Assembly: GCA_025617745.1 (NCBI GenBank)
Contig: CM046871.1
Coordinates: 35,560,722-35,624,721, forward strand
DNA: 64,000 nt
Reading direction: 5' to 3'
Source of the DNA: Heliocidaris erythrogramma
Taxonomy: Eukaryota > Echinodermata > Echinoidea > Camarodonta > Echinometridae
Below the pieces are notes generated by a model. That model saw only the letters and a list, made by a program, of their open reading frames with translations, ran no database searches and was not told the DNA's origin. The number at the start of each line of letters is the position of its first letter. Position 1 is the stretch's first letter. Positions 50,728 to 62,248 of the stretch are shown piece by piece. The translations under genes were made by a program, and so were the position numbers.

Positions 50728-50985
50728 TGAAAGAAAAAGTTGAGTTCTGGGTAGAGGTGTAAAATAATTTGTGTGCTTTCTCACCCCCACCCCCCCCCCC
50801 CCCCCTTTGTCTCTCTCTTTCTCTCTCTCTCTCATTCTTTTTTTCTCTCCCTGTCTCTGTCTGTCTGTCTGTCTGTCTCCCTCCCTCTCTTTATGTCAAT
50901 GTGACGGAGTATCATAGTAGATATGTATGTCCCTGAAAAGTATTTATCTTCAAATTCTCCTGAAAATAGATTTCTGCACATATGT
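50728..50985 (+). mobile_element. Family A MITE fragment invaded by simple repeats
   Basis: AAAAAGTTGAGTTCTGGG and AAAATAATTTGTGTGCTTTC are followed by C-run, CT and TCTG simple repeats (about 50785-50890). Element sequence then resumes (TTATGTCAATGTGACGGAG...). The right half is lost. Confidence 0.55.
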
Positions 50986-51367
50986 AATTTCCTAATATCA
51001 AATTCAGTTTCATTCAACTCATAATACAGTAAGAGAAATCTCTCTATCTAGAAATAAAAAAAGATGGGTACTTGGTCACTGACTCACTGTAAAACCAGAA
51101 TTTTTTGTGTGCATGAAACTGTTACGAATTCAGGAGTAGTCGAGATTCGCGAAAGTTTCATTCCGCGGAGTAATCATATCACAATTGAAACAACATAAAA
51201 TTATTGCAATTTGCGAAAGTTTCTTGCTGCAAAATTGGCTGTCATTAACAATTCGTGAAATTTTTATGTCACAAAAGTTTTGGGTTTTAAAGATATGAGA
51301 ATTATTGAATCGTGGAAACTAGAATCTATCACAAATATAGCAATTGTTCCTTAGCTTCAATATTTAC

Positions 51368-51392
51368 CTGACCGATGGTCGAATAACATAAA
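51368..51392 (-). CDS. Possible 25-nt micro-exon with ATG
   Basis: The minus strand has GCCTGCAG before 51392 and a CAG/GTAAAT donor after 51368. In the frame that fits the exon at 36546-36619 it reads TTT ATG then LFDHRS plus one base, so it could supply a start codon. The exon is tiny and the acceptor has little pyrimidine context; chance occurrence is quite possible. Confidence 0.18.
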
Positions 51393-52464
51393 CTGCAGGC
51401 TATATAAACAAAATGCATGTTTCAAAATATAAACATTGTATATATTGCAGACAGCTTGCAGCAATTTACAGATATTCTGGACATTAATATTGTATTATAT
51501 GTAATTGGCAACTAATTTCAAAAGCTTGAAATTAAGTTTAGTCTTCCAAGAAAAATTATTTTATTAAGATTACTATTATTATTATGTACATCCCTGGAAC
51601 TAAAGCTTGGGGTGTTTTCAGCATGCTATTATATACCTTAAGTATTTTGTTAATAATATTTAATGCCAGCAAGCTTTTGTGTTCTAATGTAACAGAAGTA
51701 CATGTAGTAACAGTAGTAACTGAATTTATTGGATAACTAATTCCTTCAAAAATGTATTATTAATGTATGCTCAGTCCTTCAGTTTAAAGCCAGAGCAAAG
51801 GAACAGCTATGGGATTGTTAAAACACAAAAATAATAAACATTATCTCCAATCCCAAAACAAAATGTCAATTGTAATGCACCTTGATACACTTTAAATTAG
51901 CTGATGTATTATTTCCAGTTTGCACAGCATCATCAGCACACATACATTAATAACCTTGTGTGAGGACGAAATCGCAATGGCAAATAACAGCAAGTATTGA
52001 TCTGCATTGTTTGTGGCTGGTCTATTAGGGCATGGATATACTACCATGATTAGGGTAGGAGACTGTGTTTGCTTTCCTTGTGTAGGTGTCCTCAGATGCC
52101 CCAGTTTATCAGCAGCTAATTATCCACGCAAGAAGAAGCACAGCTGTAGGTCTACTGCTACCGTGCTCATTGTGAATGGTGGTGGATTCATTTGCACCCG
52201 GTATATGAGATGCATTCCCTTGTGTTTTATAGTGGAGGATTGTTTCCATCATTTTCTTCAGCATTCTTTCGTATGCTATTTTCTCCTCATTCGTCCTATA
52301 AATGTTGGTACTCTCTCTGTCTCACTCTCTCTCTATACAAAGAAGAGAGTGAATTTTCACTCTACTTTCACTCCCCTGGGGAGTGACATCAGTGATCATT
52401 CATTTTTTCAAGAGAGAGGGAGAAGATTTATTTGCCCCAGGTACATGTATATTTAGCAGTGCCA

Positions 52465-53330
52465 GAGATGTGCTACGCAATTCTTTTCATCAGGTGGGGG
52501 GGGGGGGGGGGGGAGGTGGGGGGGGGGGGTGGGGATGACCCATTGTTACGTCCCCCCCTCCCTGAATGGAAGTAATTTCCTGCATATTTCCACCCATGAT
52601 ATATAGGATACATTCCCTTGTGTTATTCACCCCAGGTACATAGAGCAGTGGAAGAGATGTGCTACGTAATTCTTTTCATCGGGTGAGGGGTGGGGGGGGG
52701 GGGGACGACCTATTGTTATGTCTCCCCCCCCCCCCCCCCCGAATGGAAATAATTTCCTGCATATTTCCACCCATGATATATAGGATACATTCCCTTGTGT
52801 TATTCACCCCAGGTACATAAAGCAGTGGAAGAGATGTGCTACGTAATTCTTTTCATCGGGTGGGGGGTGGGGGGGGGGACGACCTATTGTTACGTCCCCC
52901 CCCCCCCCCCCCCCCCGAATGGAAGTAATTTCCTGCATATTTCCACCCATGATATATAGGATACATTCCCTTGTGTTATTCACCCCAGGTACATAAAGCA
53001 GTGGAAGAGATGTGCTACGTAATTCTTTTCATCGGGTGGGGGTGGGGGGGGGCGACCTATTGTTACGTCCCCCCCCCCCCCCCCCCCCCCGAATGGAAGT
53101 AATTTCCTGCATATTTCCACCCATGATATATAGGATACATTCCCTTGTGTTATTCACCCCAGGTATATAAAGCAGTGGAAGAGATGTGCTACGCAAATTC
53201 TTTTCATCGGGTGGGGGGAACGACATATTGTTACATCACCCCCCCCCCCCTTCCCCCCCGATGAAAAGAATTTCCTGCATATATTTCCACCCATGATATA
53301 TAGGATACATTCCCTTGTGTTTATATGGAG
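52465..53330. repeat. Five-copy ~177-bp minisatellite with paired G and C runs
   Basis: Units start at GAGATGTGCTACG near 52465, 52653, 52831, 53007 and 53181. Each holds a G run, then ACGACCTATTGTTACGTC, a C run, GGAAGTAATTTCCTGCATAT and GGATACATTCCCTTGTGTTA. G and C runs about 20 bp apart can pair as a hairpin or form a quadruplex. Confidence 0.85.
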
Positions 53331-53369
53331 GCCTATCTTAGAACTTCTTTCTTCCTATCCTTTCTTTTA

Positions 53370-53760
53370 ATAGCATTCTTTCTTTCTGCATTCTTCCTAC
53401 ATATAATTCTATTTCCCTCTTTCATGCTAATCATAAATGGTGGTACTCTTTCTCTAAAATAAAAAGAGTGAATTTTCACTCTATTTTCACTCCCCCAAAA
53501 GTCATGTCAGTGATCACTTGTTCAGGAGTAAATACAGAGTGAATAAATAAGAAGCATTCTTTCTGCATTCTTCCTACATGTACATGTAATTCTATTTCCC
53601 TCTTTCATGCTAATCATAAATGGTGGTACTCTTTCTCTAAAATAAAACGAGTGAATTTTCACTCTATTTTCACTCCCCCAAAAGTCATGTCAGTGATCAT
53701 TTGTTCAGGAGTAAATACAGAGTGAATATAGAGTGCTTTCCAAAAGGAAGAGTGAGTTTT
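53370..53760. repeat. Two-copy ~177-bp tandem repeat
   Basis: TTCTGCATTCTTCCTACAT to GGAGTAAATACAGAGTGAAT is repeated in tandem, and the GTGAATTTTCACTCTATTTT part recurs a third time at 52340-52385. The unit length is close to that of the neighbouring array, although the sequences differ. Confidence 0.75.
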
Positions 53761-54429
53761 CACTCTATTTTCATTTTATTTTCATTTCCCTAGGGAGTGA
53801 CACTCTTTCTTTATTTTTAGAAAGCAGATTCATTTTGCATCAAGTATGTGGGATGTATTCCTTGTGTTTTTATGGCAGAGGATTGTAGATCTATTTTTCT
53901 TTCTTCCTATCGTTTCTTTAGCATTCTTTCGAATTCTATTTTCTCTTCTATGATGCTCATTATAAATGGAGGCAGATCCATATCAGTGCCAGGAAGATAA
54001 TTCCCCTGTGGGTTTTCATGGAGGAGGTATGTCTCTTAAAGTGTTTTGGTAACTTTGTAGAGGCTAGATAAAATCTGAGCTGCCTGGCCTTACATGACAT
54101 CAGTGTATGTTATATGGTGTAACAATGAAGCGGGGGGGGGGGGGGGGGTAGCACTTCAAAATCATCATATCCTTCACAAAAGTAAACATGTATGCAAGTG
54201 ACCGGAAATGCCAGACTCATTTCCCCCCATAGACTCAGTGTTAGACTAAAGCGTATGGCCATACGCTTTCGTAAATGGGAGTATTCAGTCATAGATAATA
54301 GCATTATATAATTTGAAAACCTTTCTATGCCTGGCCATGCCTTCTGAACATCATTATACAAGACATATCAAAATTCAACAATTTATTAAATCAAGCCTCC
54401 ACAAAGTTACCGAATCCCTTTAAAGTTTA

Positions 54430-55110
54430 ATCTTTACTGCCCTGAATCTCTCTTCCTCTCTTTCCTCCTCATTCTTTCCATTTCCCCCTCTTTGATGCTA
54501 ATCCTAGAGCCAGACCCATGTAAGTAGGATGCATATACTTGTGTTGTTGTGGTGGAGGCACAGTCTTTGCTTTCCACAATCTTTCATTATCATTCCTTAT
54601 ATCTGTATTTCCCCCCTCTCCTAATTCTATTCTCTTGTTCTCTCCCTTTCTCTTATATCTGCCTTTGACCATCTCGCTCCATACTCCCTACCTCCCAATC
54701 CTTGTTACTAATCATAAAATATTCACTATTTCCTACTCTCCCTCCCTCGTTCATTACATGGATCTCCTCTCTCCCTCTTCTTCTGTGACTGTGTCTTTCC
54801 ATGTTTCATTTCTATCTTTCTATCTCTCTCTCTCTCTCTCTCCTTGTCTCTCTTGCCTCTCTATCTTTCCCCATTATTCTCCCTCATCCCCCCACAAACA
54901 TTTTTTTTCCTGCTTTAGTTCTTGCTCTTCCTGTCTTTCCTTAAAATTCTTTTTTTCTCTCTCTCTCTCTTGCTCTTGCTCGCCATCTCTTCCCAGCCCA
55001 TCTTCTTTTCCACTCTCCTCTTCACAGTTCTTTACTTCTCGCCCCCTTTCCAATGATATTCACTCATCATTCCTTCTATCATTCATTGTGACTCCTTCCT
55101 CCTATCTTAC
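54430..55110. repeat. Pyrimidine-rich tract
   Basis: About 680 bp of CT-rich sequence. The 194-codon frame on the plus strand is serine/leucine/phenylalanine-rich and of composition origin. Confidence 0.75.
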
Positions 55111-55667
55111 ATTCCATCAATAGAAATACTTCCCCTCTCAATTTAATATTAACATGAAACTAGTAATCTGTTTCTGATGAAAAGCAAAATTTTGATCCCG
55201 ACCGTAAAATTGCACATATTCACAAAAAAGATTCATCATATTACATGTATCTTTCTAAGATAAGAACATTTAAGATGCAGAGCAAAGCAAGAAGCGAATT
55301 ATTGAAAACTTGCACAATATACTGCTCAGTAGATGAAATTATATCCTTATCGTTGAACAAATAAGATCAACAACAAAACATGCAGAAAATATTCTTCCTC
55401 CTCATGTTCCTTCTCCTCCTATTAATATTATCATGATATTATTACAGATTAAACAAAAAAATACATTTTTATCAATCTTCTAGACATCTAGTTCTATCAA
55501 ATATTATTTCATCATCATCATCATCATCATCATTCTAATAATCAGGTTAAAAACCACGACAGAATACCAGAGTTTCGCATTTCTGAACAAAGGCAAAAGA
55601 ATGTATCATTTAGGAGAATGTGAAGGGGAAAAATCACATCAAATTTCCACTGTTTACATTCACTCAC

Positions 55668-56100
55668 CGTTATTGACCTTCTTTCTGCGCCGACGCTGGC
55701 GGCTGACGACGGCTACTGATTGCGCTCGGGAGTCCTCCAGCAGATAAAACTCAGCAGTAATTCAGTCCAAATTTCAGCCCTTTTGATAACATTAGAAGAC
55801 GGATCAACTGGACACAGATGAGTTTAGTTCTTGAGAGACAAAACAGCTCAACTTAATTTCTATGAAGCGACACTACGGTGAATACAAATGCGATTTTAGC
55901 GGCTGCTATGCAGATTTTGTGTAGCGGATTTGAAGCTAGCCAAGAAAGCGCAATGTATACACCACCTGCAACATCATATCACACAACATTGAAAACGTTT
56001 TGAAGACCAAGCTGGCGCTCGTTTCGTTCGGCCCAAGGTATAGCTCATAGTATAGCTACGTACTGTACTATAGATCTCCACCTTACAAACGCTCCTCGAA
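55668..56100 (-). promoter_or_regulatory. Candidate first exon and promoter, minus strand
   Basis: This block is visibly richer in CG dinucleotides than its surroundings and has almost no repeats. On the minus strand it ends in a consensus donor (ATAACG/GTGAGTG after 55668). One frame is open before the donor and reads FYLLEDSRAQSVAVVSRQRR and on into a basic run, but it has no ATG after its upstream stop, so a 5' UTR exon is the simplest reading. The start site cannot be placed; no clear TATA box was seen. It could start the long minus-strand gene whose exons lie at 36.6 kb and below. Confidence 0.38.
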
Positions 56101-56131
56101 CGAAGCTAAAAATCCAAACACTCAGTTTAAT

Positions 56132-56408
56132 CCAGGCCCGTAACTAGAATTTTACTGCGAGGAGGTGGGGGGGGGGGGGGTGCAGATATTACATGAGATG
56201 GACCTTATCGAGAGCGTGAGGCACCCGAGCTGGGGAGAGGGTCTCCCAGGGTAGGGGAAATTTGGGCATTTTTGTATTTGATAATCAAGTTTTAGTTTCA
56301 TTTTAGGTGCAATTTTGAAGACCAAAAGTTTGGGTTTTTTTCGGTCAAATGGACCTCTAGTCGCTACTCTAGTAGCTAGCACATCCCCCTCTCCTAGTTA
56401 CGGGCCTG
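56132..56408. mobile_element. MITE with CAGGCCCGTAACTAG ends
   Basis: CAGGCCCGTAACTAG at the left and CTAGTTACGGGCCTG at the right are exact inverted repeats of 15 bp bounding 277 bp. A G-run lies just inside the left end. Confidence 0.72.
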
Positions 56409-57018
56409 AACCCAAATCCTAACCCTAACCCTAGATGCGTCGGTCATCCATGGACATGAAAACTATCATTAGGGATTTTTAAATCAGGTAAGCCCAGCTA
56501 TTTTATATAATGTAGAAGCCAAACGAAGTTGTTTTTATATGTTTGTAACTTTGTTTGTTATTGTTTTTGTGTTTTGTTCTGGGTTTTTTTTGGGGGGTGG
56601 GTGTTTTTGTTTTCATTTTGTGTTTCCCTTTAAAGACCGATACTTACAATGAAAAATGAAAATAATGCTATTAAAAAGAAAAAGAAAAACTTCACAAGAG
56701 GAACAATGGATTCTACATCCTAATTACTACCCCCCCCCCCCCCTCCCCACCGTTTTTATGATTGCTAAAACATTTCCCCTTCGATATGAGAAACATCCAA
56801 CATAAAAAATCCCCTTCCTCCTCAACATTTCCCTGTCTTCTCGACCCCTTAATTACTCTTCGGGCGAGCTTAGCCTGGGGAGGGGGTTGGTTGCGGGATG
56901 GGGGATTACGTCACTTGACATTTATGTTTGATTGCTTTATTATCTTCTTTTTTATTATCTTCTCATATATCCTATAAAGTTTTGACATTTTTTTTTAAAG
57001 ATTACTACATAAGACCTT

Positions 57019-57115
57019 GGCCCTCTTGCATAAAAAGTTGCGATTAAACGCAACTCAAAAAAATAAACGCAACTTGATTTTCAACCAATCAGGATCTTTT
57101 TATGCAAGAGGGCCC
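57019..57115. mobile_element. Internally deleted relative of 28257-28404
   Basis: The left half matches 28257-28404 almost exactly (GTTGCGATTAAACGCAACTC...CAACCAATCAGG). It then skips about 50 bp to TTTTTATGCAAGAGGGCCC. Confidence 0.75.
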
Positions 57116-57158
57116 TTATACTATAGCTTGTCCGAGGCTTGTCTGACATGGCAACAAT

Positions 57159-57343
57159 AGTGTCCCTGTATTAAAGAGTTGCGACATGGACGTCCCACTT
57201 TTCTGGAAACAAAATGGCGTTCGAATTCTTTCTATTGAGAACACCCAGGTGCTCATCGGAATTGAATAGAAATGTTGCGTAATAGTGGAAACAAAATGGC
57301 GTTCAAATCCCCAGTTGTCGCAACTCTCTAATACAGGGACACT
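57159..57343. mobile_element. TA-flanked MITE with GTGTCCCTGTATTA ends
   Basis: GTGTCCCTGTATTAAAGAGT, then TGCGAC, is mirrored by GTCGCAACTCTCTAATACAG then GGACAC. TA flanks both ends. The block AGTGGAAACAAAATGGCGTT is also found inverted-symmetric inside (GGAAACAAAATGGCGTTC twice). Confidence 0.72.
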
Positions 57344-57359
57344 AGGCAACAACTATTTA

Positions 57360-57882
57360 TACCGCCCTCATTTTGACTATTCAAATACAATAACCTACAG
57401 TTGCGACACTATGTATTGGGGTACTTCGATTCGAATGTGGACTTGTCTCATTTTTTTATGGAACAAATGTTTTTACAGAGTACGTTTGAGACGGTCCCTT
57501 TCTTTGTATCTTATTGTCTGCGTTTCAAGCCAAGCTGCCAAATGTCTTATCGCAGAAGAAGTGTTCTAGAAACGCTGTTTTAGCACGATGTTCAGGAGGG
57601 GGAAAAAGGAGAAATAAATGCAAATGTCGAGACGTGAATAAATGTGGACATCGTTTGCACTGTACACAGTCTAGCCGCCCACTCTCAAGATTTCAAATGA
57701 AGCTCAAGTCCGCTTCCTCCCAGGTTCTCTGTAATCTTTGATATCAGAACACTTCGAACATTATTTGAGCCGTCTGCGAAACGGATGACTGCAATGCAGA
57801 ATGTAACGCATTACGCATGAAATGTGCCAGGCGAGTAAAATGATCTTATTGCATGAGCCCCAGACAATATTTCCTACCTGAC

Positions 57883-57920
<38 letters not shown>

Positions 57921-58490
57921 CCCAACTCTCTCCAACTCCCGTCTCCAGCATTCACGAAAGTTACTCTTGCTATCGTGTCAATCTCAACATCATTATTGGA
58001 ATACTAATTTGCTGGCCTATTTTTCCCCCAATGCGTTTTCTTCTTTTAATCTTGATTTGGTCCTCCAATAGAATAGAGTATGTTAAATGGAATGGGGAGG
58101 GGAGTAACGGCCAAAACATTTGCTTTAAATGTCTCAGTCACACCGCTAAACCAACCCCGACCTCGATCCCACACCTACCGATTCTTTTCCATTTGGTTTC
58201 ATGTAATCGTCTGTTCGGTCTGTTGTCTGCATGTCTGGTATCGGTATCGTTGGTGTGAGTGACTGGGGTATAACCTGGGGGAGATTGATGGGTTACCATG
58301 AGTCAGAGACCACTCCTGTAACAAACGGTATTATGAGTGCCCTCGATCTCCTAGAAAAGCTCAAGCTATATAGCTTAGAACATGCCCCCTCTATTCTGCC
58401 CACTGGTCCATCATTCTGTAGCAACTCTCGGTCTCGGTTTTATCTTTCTACATCCTATTTCACCTCTTAATTATTAAAATAAACTCCTGT
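57360..58490. other. Unique sequence with a long C run
   Basis: Three overlapping plus-strand frames at 57285-57741 lack splice support. A C run of about 33 bp lies at 57885-57917. Nothing else recognised. Confidence 0.35.
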
Positions 58491-58499
58491 CATAGTCAC

Positions 58500-59200
58500 C
58501 GAATGTTAGTGTCCCTTTATTCATCTGACTCTCTCAATTTCTCTGTCTCCTCCCTTCTTTATTTCTTCATTTTTGTCTTCCCTATCCTCATTTCCACCCC
58601 TTTCTTTATCACTTCGCCCCCCAGCTTCCTTCCATTATACTCATTCTCTTCTCTTTTTCTTTTGATGCTGCAGAGCCCTCCATGCCCCACCAATGTTCCT
58701 TCTTTCTCCACCCCCTCCTCTCTCTATTTCCTACCTCCCTCTCTCTCTCTCTCCCTCTTCCTCTCTTTGTTTGTCCGTCCCCTCTCCCCATCTCTCCACT
58801 CTGTCTCTCTCTTTCACCCCTCTCTATTTCCGTTCCCCCTCTCAATGTGGTGATCGTTCTCTTACTCCAATTTCTGTCTCTTTCAGCCATTCTGTCTTCA
58901 TGTCTCCCTCTCTTTTCTTTCGTCTTAGTCTGCTTGCCTACTTGTACATGTAGATATCTTCTTTTATTTATGCCTTCCCCCTATCTGTACCTCCCTCCCT
59001 ATACCCCTCCCTACCCCTCCCCTCTCTCTCCCTCTCTTTATCTCTCCCTCCTCTCTCTCTCTCTCCCTCCTCTCTCTATCTCCCTCTTTCTCTCTCTCTC
59101 TCTCTCTCCCTATCCCCCTCCCCTCTCTCTTTTCATGATATCCCCAATGTTCCCTAGCCCACCCCTCTCTCTCTCTCTCTGTCTCTCTCCTAAGAGTATC
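58500..59200. repeat. Pyrimidine-rich tract
   Basis: About 700 bp of CT-rich sequence with (CT)n cores. Overlapping open frames in several registers are artefacts. Confidence 0.8.
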
Positions 59201-59567
59201 ATCCACATTCCATCCATGGTAAGATGAAATCAAGTCCATCCTTGAAAGGGCAAGCAGACAATACATGAGATGCAATCCTGAATAAAATCTACATTTTATG
59301 GTAAGCTGAACGCTATTTTTAAACATCGCCAGACACACTCTTGTTGATTTCTTTAAAGAGAAGATTTAGCTCCCTCTAGAAAGTGCACAGTCAGAAACAT
59401 AGTGATGTACATATAGTAAATGTAGACTAAACCGTGCATGTTATAGAAATTGGCTGATTTCTATAACATGCAAGGTTTTAGATAGGTGCCCCTATCTGTA
59501 TGGAATTTAATTTAATGTTGATACCCATGGTATAAGTCCTCCTTGCACTGAAATGTTCAAACAACAT

Positions 59568-59638
59568 CTGTTTGGAGCCAGAAGGGCGTTAACTCTGTGT
59601 AAAAGTATATGAGTTAACGCCCTTCTGGCTCCAAACAG
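59568..59638. mobile_element. Perfect hairpin MITE (family B)
   Basis: A 71-bp element with exact 28-bp inverted arms (59568-59595 and 59611-59638) and a 15-bp loop. Each arm carries GGAGCCAGAAGGGCGTTAAC. It is the least diverged member of a family with at least nine other copies in this window. Such a foldback with no coding capacity fits a very short MITE, or a hairpin transcript source. Confidence 0.75.
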
Positions 59639-59699
59639 ACGCAATATTCTCTGAAGGTGTGTTAGGAGAGCATTAGAAATGGAATTCTTATCACGGCAC

Positions 59700-59980
59700 A
59701 ACTTCTCCATCATTTCTCATCATTGTTAACATCATCATTACCATCATCACCATGACCATTTTATCATTATCCATATCACCATAGATGTTACCATCCCAAT
59801 CAATCACCTCATTATGATATGATCAGAATCACCATCATCATATACCATAACATCATTATTATCATTTATTTCTCAACATCACTACCATCTTCATGATCAT
59901 AAAACAATCACCATTTATCATCCCATTCTTGAACATTATCATCATTACCATCCTCATCATGACCATCATCTTCATCATCA

Positions 59981-60014
<34 letters not shown>

Positions 60015-60233
60015 CGACCACCATCATCTTCATCATCATCATCATCACGACCACCATCATCTTCATCATCATCATCATCATCATCATCCCGACCACCATC
60101 ATCTTCATCATCATCTTCATCATCACGACCACCATCATCATCATCATCATCCATCATCATCATCCATCATCATCATCATCATTATCATCATCATGACCAC
60201 TATCATCTTCATCATCATCCATCATCATCATCA
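59700..60233. repeat. CAT microsatellite array
   Basis: Imperfect CAT repeats with a recurring CGACCACCATCATCTTCATC unit spaced 40-60 bp apart between 60000 and 60140, so a secondary tandem unit exists. A further CAT-rich stretch continues after the SINE to about 60590. Confidence 0.9.
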
Positions 60234-60423
60234 TGTGTGTGTATGTGTGTGTGTAATTGGGCTTTTACAGACGTGTACCAATCAGATACGATTATTTACG
60301 TCTGGGGACCGACCTTAACGTCACCATCCAAAAGACGCGACTCAGTCTCGAACCTGGGTCCACTGAATCAGTTTATAACTCCCACTGTTAGCTGGATTAC
60401 AGGCGCACGTCACAACGTCCCAG
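60234..60423 (-). mobile_element. SINE with 7SL-like head and CA tail
   Basis: A third copy, inserted within or beside a CAT microsatellite. It ends CGCACGTCACAACGTCCCAG on the plus strand. Confidence 0.72.
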
Positions 60424-60599
60424 TTATCATGATCATGATCATGATCATCATATTTTTACACAATATTATCATCAAAACCATCATTATTATCATCAATATC
60501 ATCATCTTCTTCAACATCATCAAGAGCAGTAGCATCATCACAGTTGTATTACATTCACATTCATCATCATCATCACCCATTATTATAAAACTGTAAACA

Positions 60600-61830
60600 T
60601 TATATTTCCAAACAAAATCTCTAATACAAATAGACAAATGTAATGGAAACTTCTACAATGTTTTCTCTTCAAATTCTATCGTGACTGAAATATTTAATAT
60701 CTTTGTCATGTACACACATATATACAGGGTGTAATACATATATTACAAATATACATAGCAAATATTAAAGATCATAAAATGTCTCCTCATGGACATATAA
60801 CATATTTTTAAAAGTTAAATTTAAATAAAATGTTTTGAAGGAAGAATGAATACAGTAAACAGATCTGACTTCACTTCATTGAAGCTGTGATACGCTGGAA
60901 AAGAACAAGTGGTAAGCTTTATATCAGTATAATCATATGTGACCTGATTTTGCGAGTAACATAAAAATAATACTACATACCAGCTATTCCCTAGAAATAA
61001 CAAAGACATTGAAATCATTGAGGACAAGGATTTTATGACGGACACATTGCATCTTCAGTATCTATCCTTCAAATCAGCAACACTGATATTGTATATGATG
61101 TCTACGTACTCTGTCAAAACGCAACGTTTCTAAAATGTAACATGAATGAGTAGATGAACATGTATATGTCCCAATAACACAGTAGGTAAATTCCTCTTGC
61201 ACACACTACACAATCAATGCTTAGTTGAAAGCTTTCAAAATAATATTTCTCAATATTTCCGAATGAATTTTTTCCACTTTCTAACATGAGATACATAAGT
61301 TTGCTTTATATCATTCAGTGATCACTTTGTGTTACATATTTTGGAAAGTTTCTTAGATGTGATGTTGTAAGATTACATAAACATCAATTCAAATACAAAT
61401 CACACAAAACATGAAAGAGAATTCATAATTTGAAGGCTGAAATGTTTCCTTACAAACATGGTTGAGATACAAATAGTTTTTGTTGTTTGCTATCAGGTAT
61501 CTTAAAAAGAACATCTTTCAGTTGACTGCAATGAAAGTGAGTCAAAATGACAGGATGGCAGGGAGAAAAATGAGAATCTATGGGCATAAACGTGTGCACA
61601 AGGTGTAATCAAACAGCTTCAAATATGAGCATAATTTGGGGTAAGGATCAAATCAGTCCCAGAATCGCTCCGGACTTCATTGTAAATGGAAAAATGGCAT
61701 AAGGGCAAATCCAAGGTACATGGTCTATTGCTGTCTCAAATGTCACCAACAATAAAGAAAAAAGAAACAAAATGTAAAGATCACAACTATCATTTTTCCT
61801 TAAATAATTTCCTGGTACTACAAAATTTCA
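60600..61830. other. AT-rich non-coding sequence
   Basis: No repeats or exons identified. A strong minus-strand acceptor (TGTCTTTGTTATTTCTAG near 60996) is followed by a frame reading NSWYVVLFLCYSQNQ but only a poor donor. Confidence 0.35.
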
Positions 61831-61832
61831 AT

Positions 61833-61890
61833 ATGGCACAAAAAAGAGACATGATAACGAAGTTTTTCGACCTGCACTCATCAGGTTATC
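61833..61890 (+). CDS. Weak candidate initial exon, plus strand
   Basis: An ATG at 61833 opens a short frame, MAQKRDMITKFFDLHSSGYH, that runs into a CGCAG/GTATGT donor-like site near 61891. Nothing upstream or downstream supports a gene, and the peptide is not recognised. It could be chance or a remnant of a helix-turn-helix protein. Confidence 0.15.
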
Positions 61891-61935
61891 ACGCAGGTAT
61901 GTAACAAAATACTCAAAATCAATATCAAATACTCA

Positions 61936-61986
<51 letters not shown>

Positions 61987-61988
<2 letters not shown>

Positions 61989-62110
61989 ATTTCCGATCAT
62001 AGGGGGAATCCTAACAATGCGGTTTATTCCGTCACAATAAAAATTGGGCGTTAAGGGGAATGATAACAATAGGCTGAGATAAAAGGATTCCCCCTATGGC
62101 TAGGAATAGA
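61987..62110. mobile_element. Short palindromic MITE inside a TA microsatellite
   Basis: CATAGGGGGAATCCT at 62000 and AGGATTCCCCCTATG near 62085 lie in arms of about 26 bp. The element is surrounded by (TA)n on both sides (61941-61985 and beyond 62115), fitting insertion at a TA target. Confidence 0.62.
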
Positions 62111-62248
62111 GTTTTATATACATATATATGATATATATATATCATTTTCCTTGTTATTTGTCCCATCTAAACTCTAGTAGGACTGCAAACTTGATAGAAT
62201 CATCAAGTATACCAAATGATGATGTTGGTAATGTGTAGCACAAAATAC

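Noticed and set aside
51963-52125. Open frame between candidate splice sites on either strand
   Set aside because: Plausible sites exist on both strands with incompatible readings, and neither has a good donor.
54539-55123. 194-codon open frame
   Set aside because: Serine/leucine-rich translation of a pyrimidine tract.
56413-56432. CCCTAACCCTAACCCTAG telomere-like stretch
   Set aside because: Only about two and a half units, next to a MITE; too short to mean a telomere or interstitial telomeric array.
58682-59227. 181-codon open frame and its overlapping partners
   Set aside because: Composition artefact of CT-rich DNA; open in several registers.
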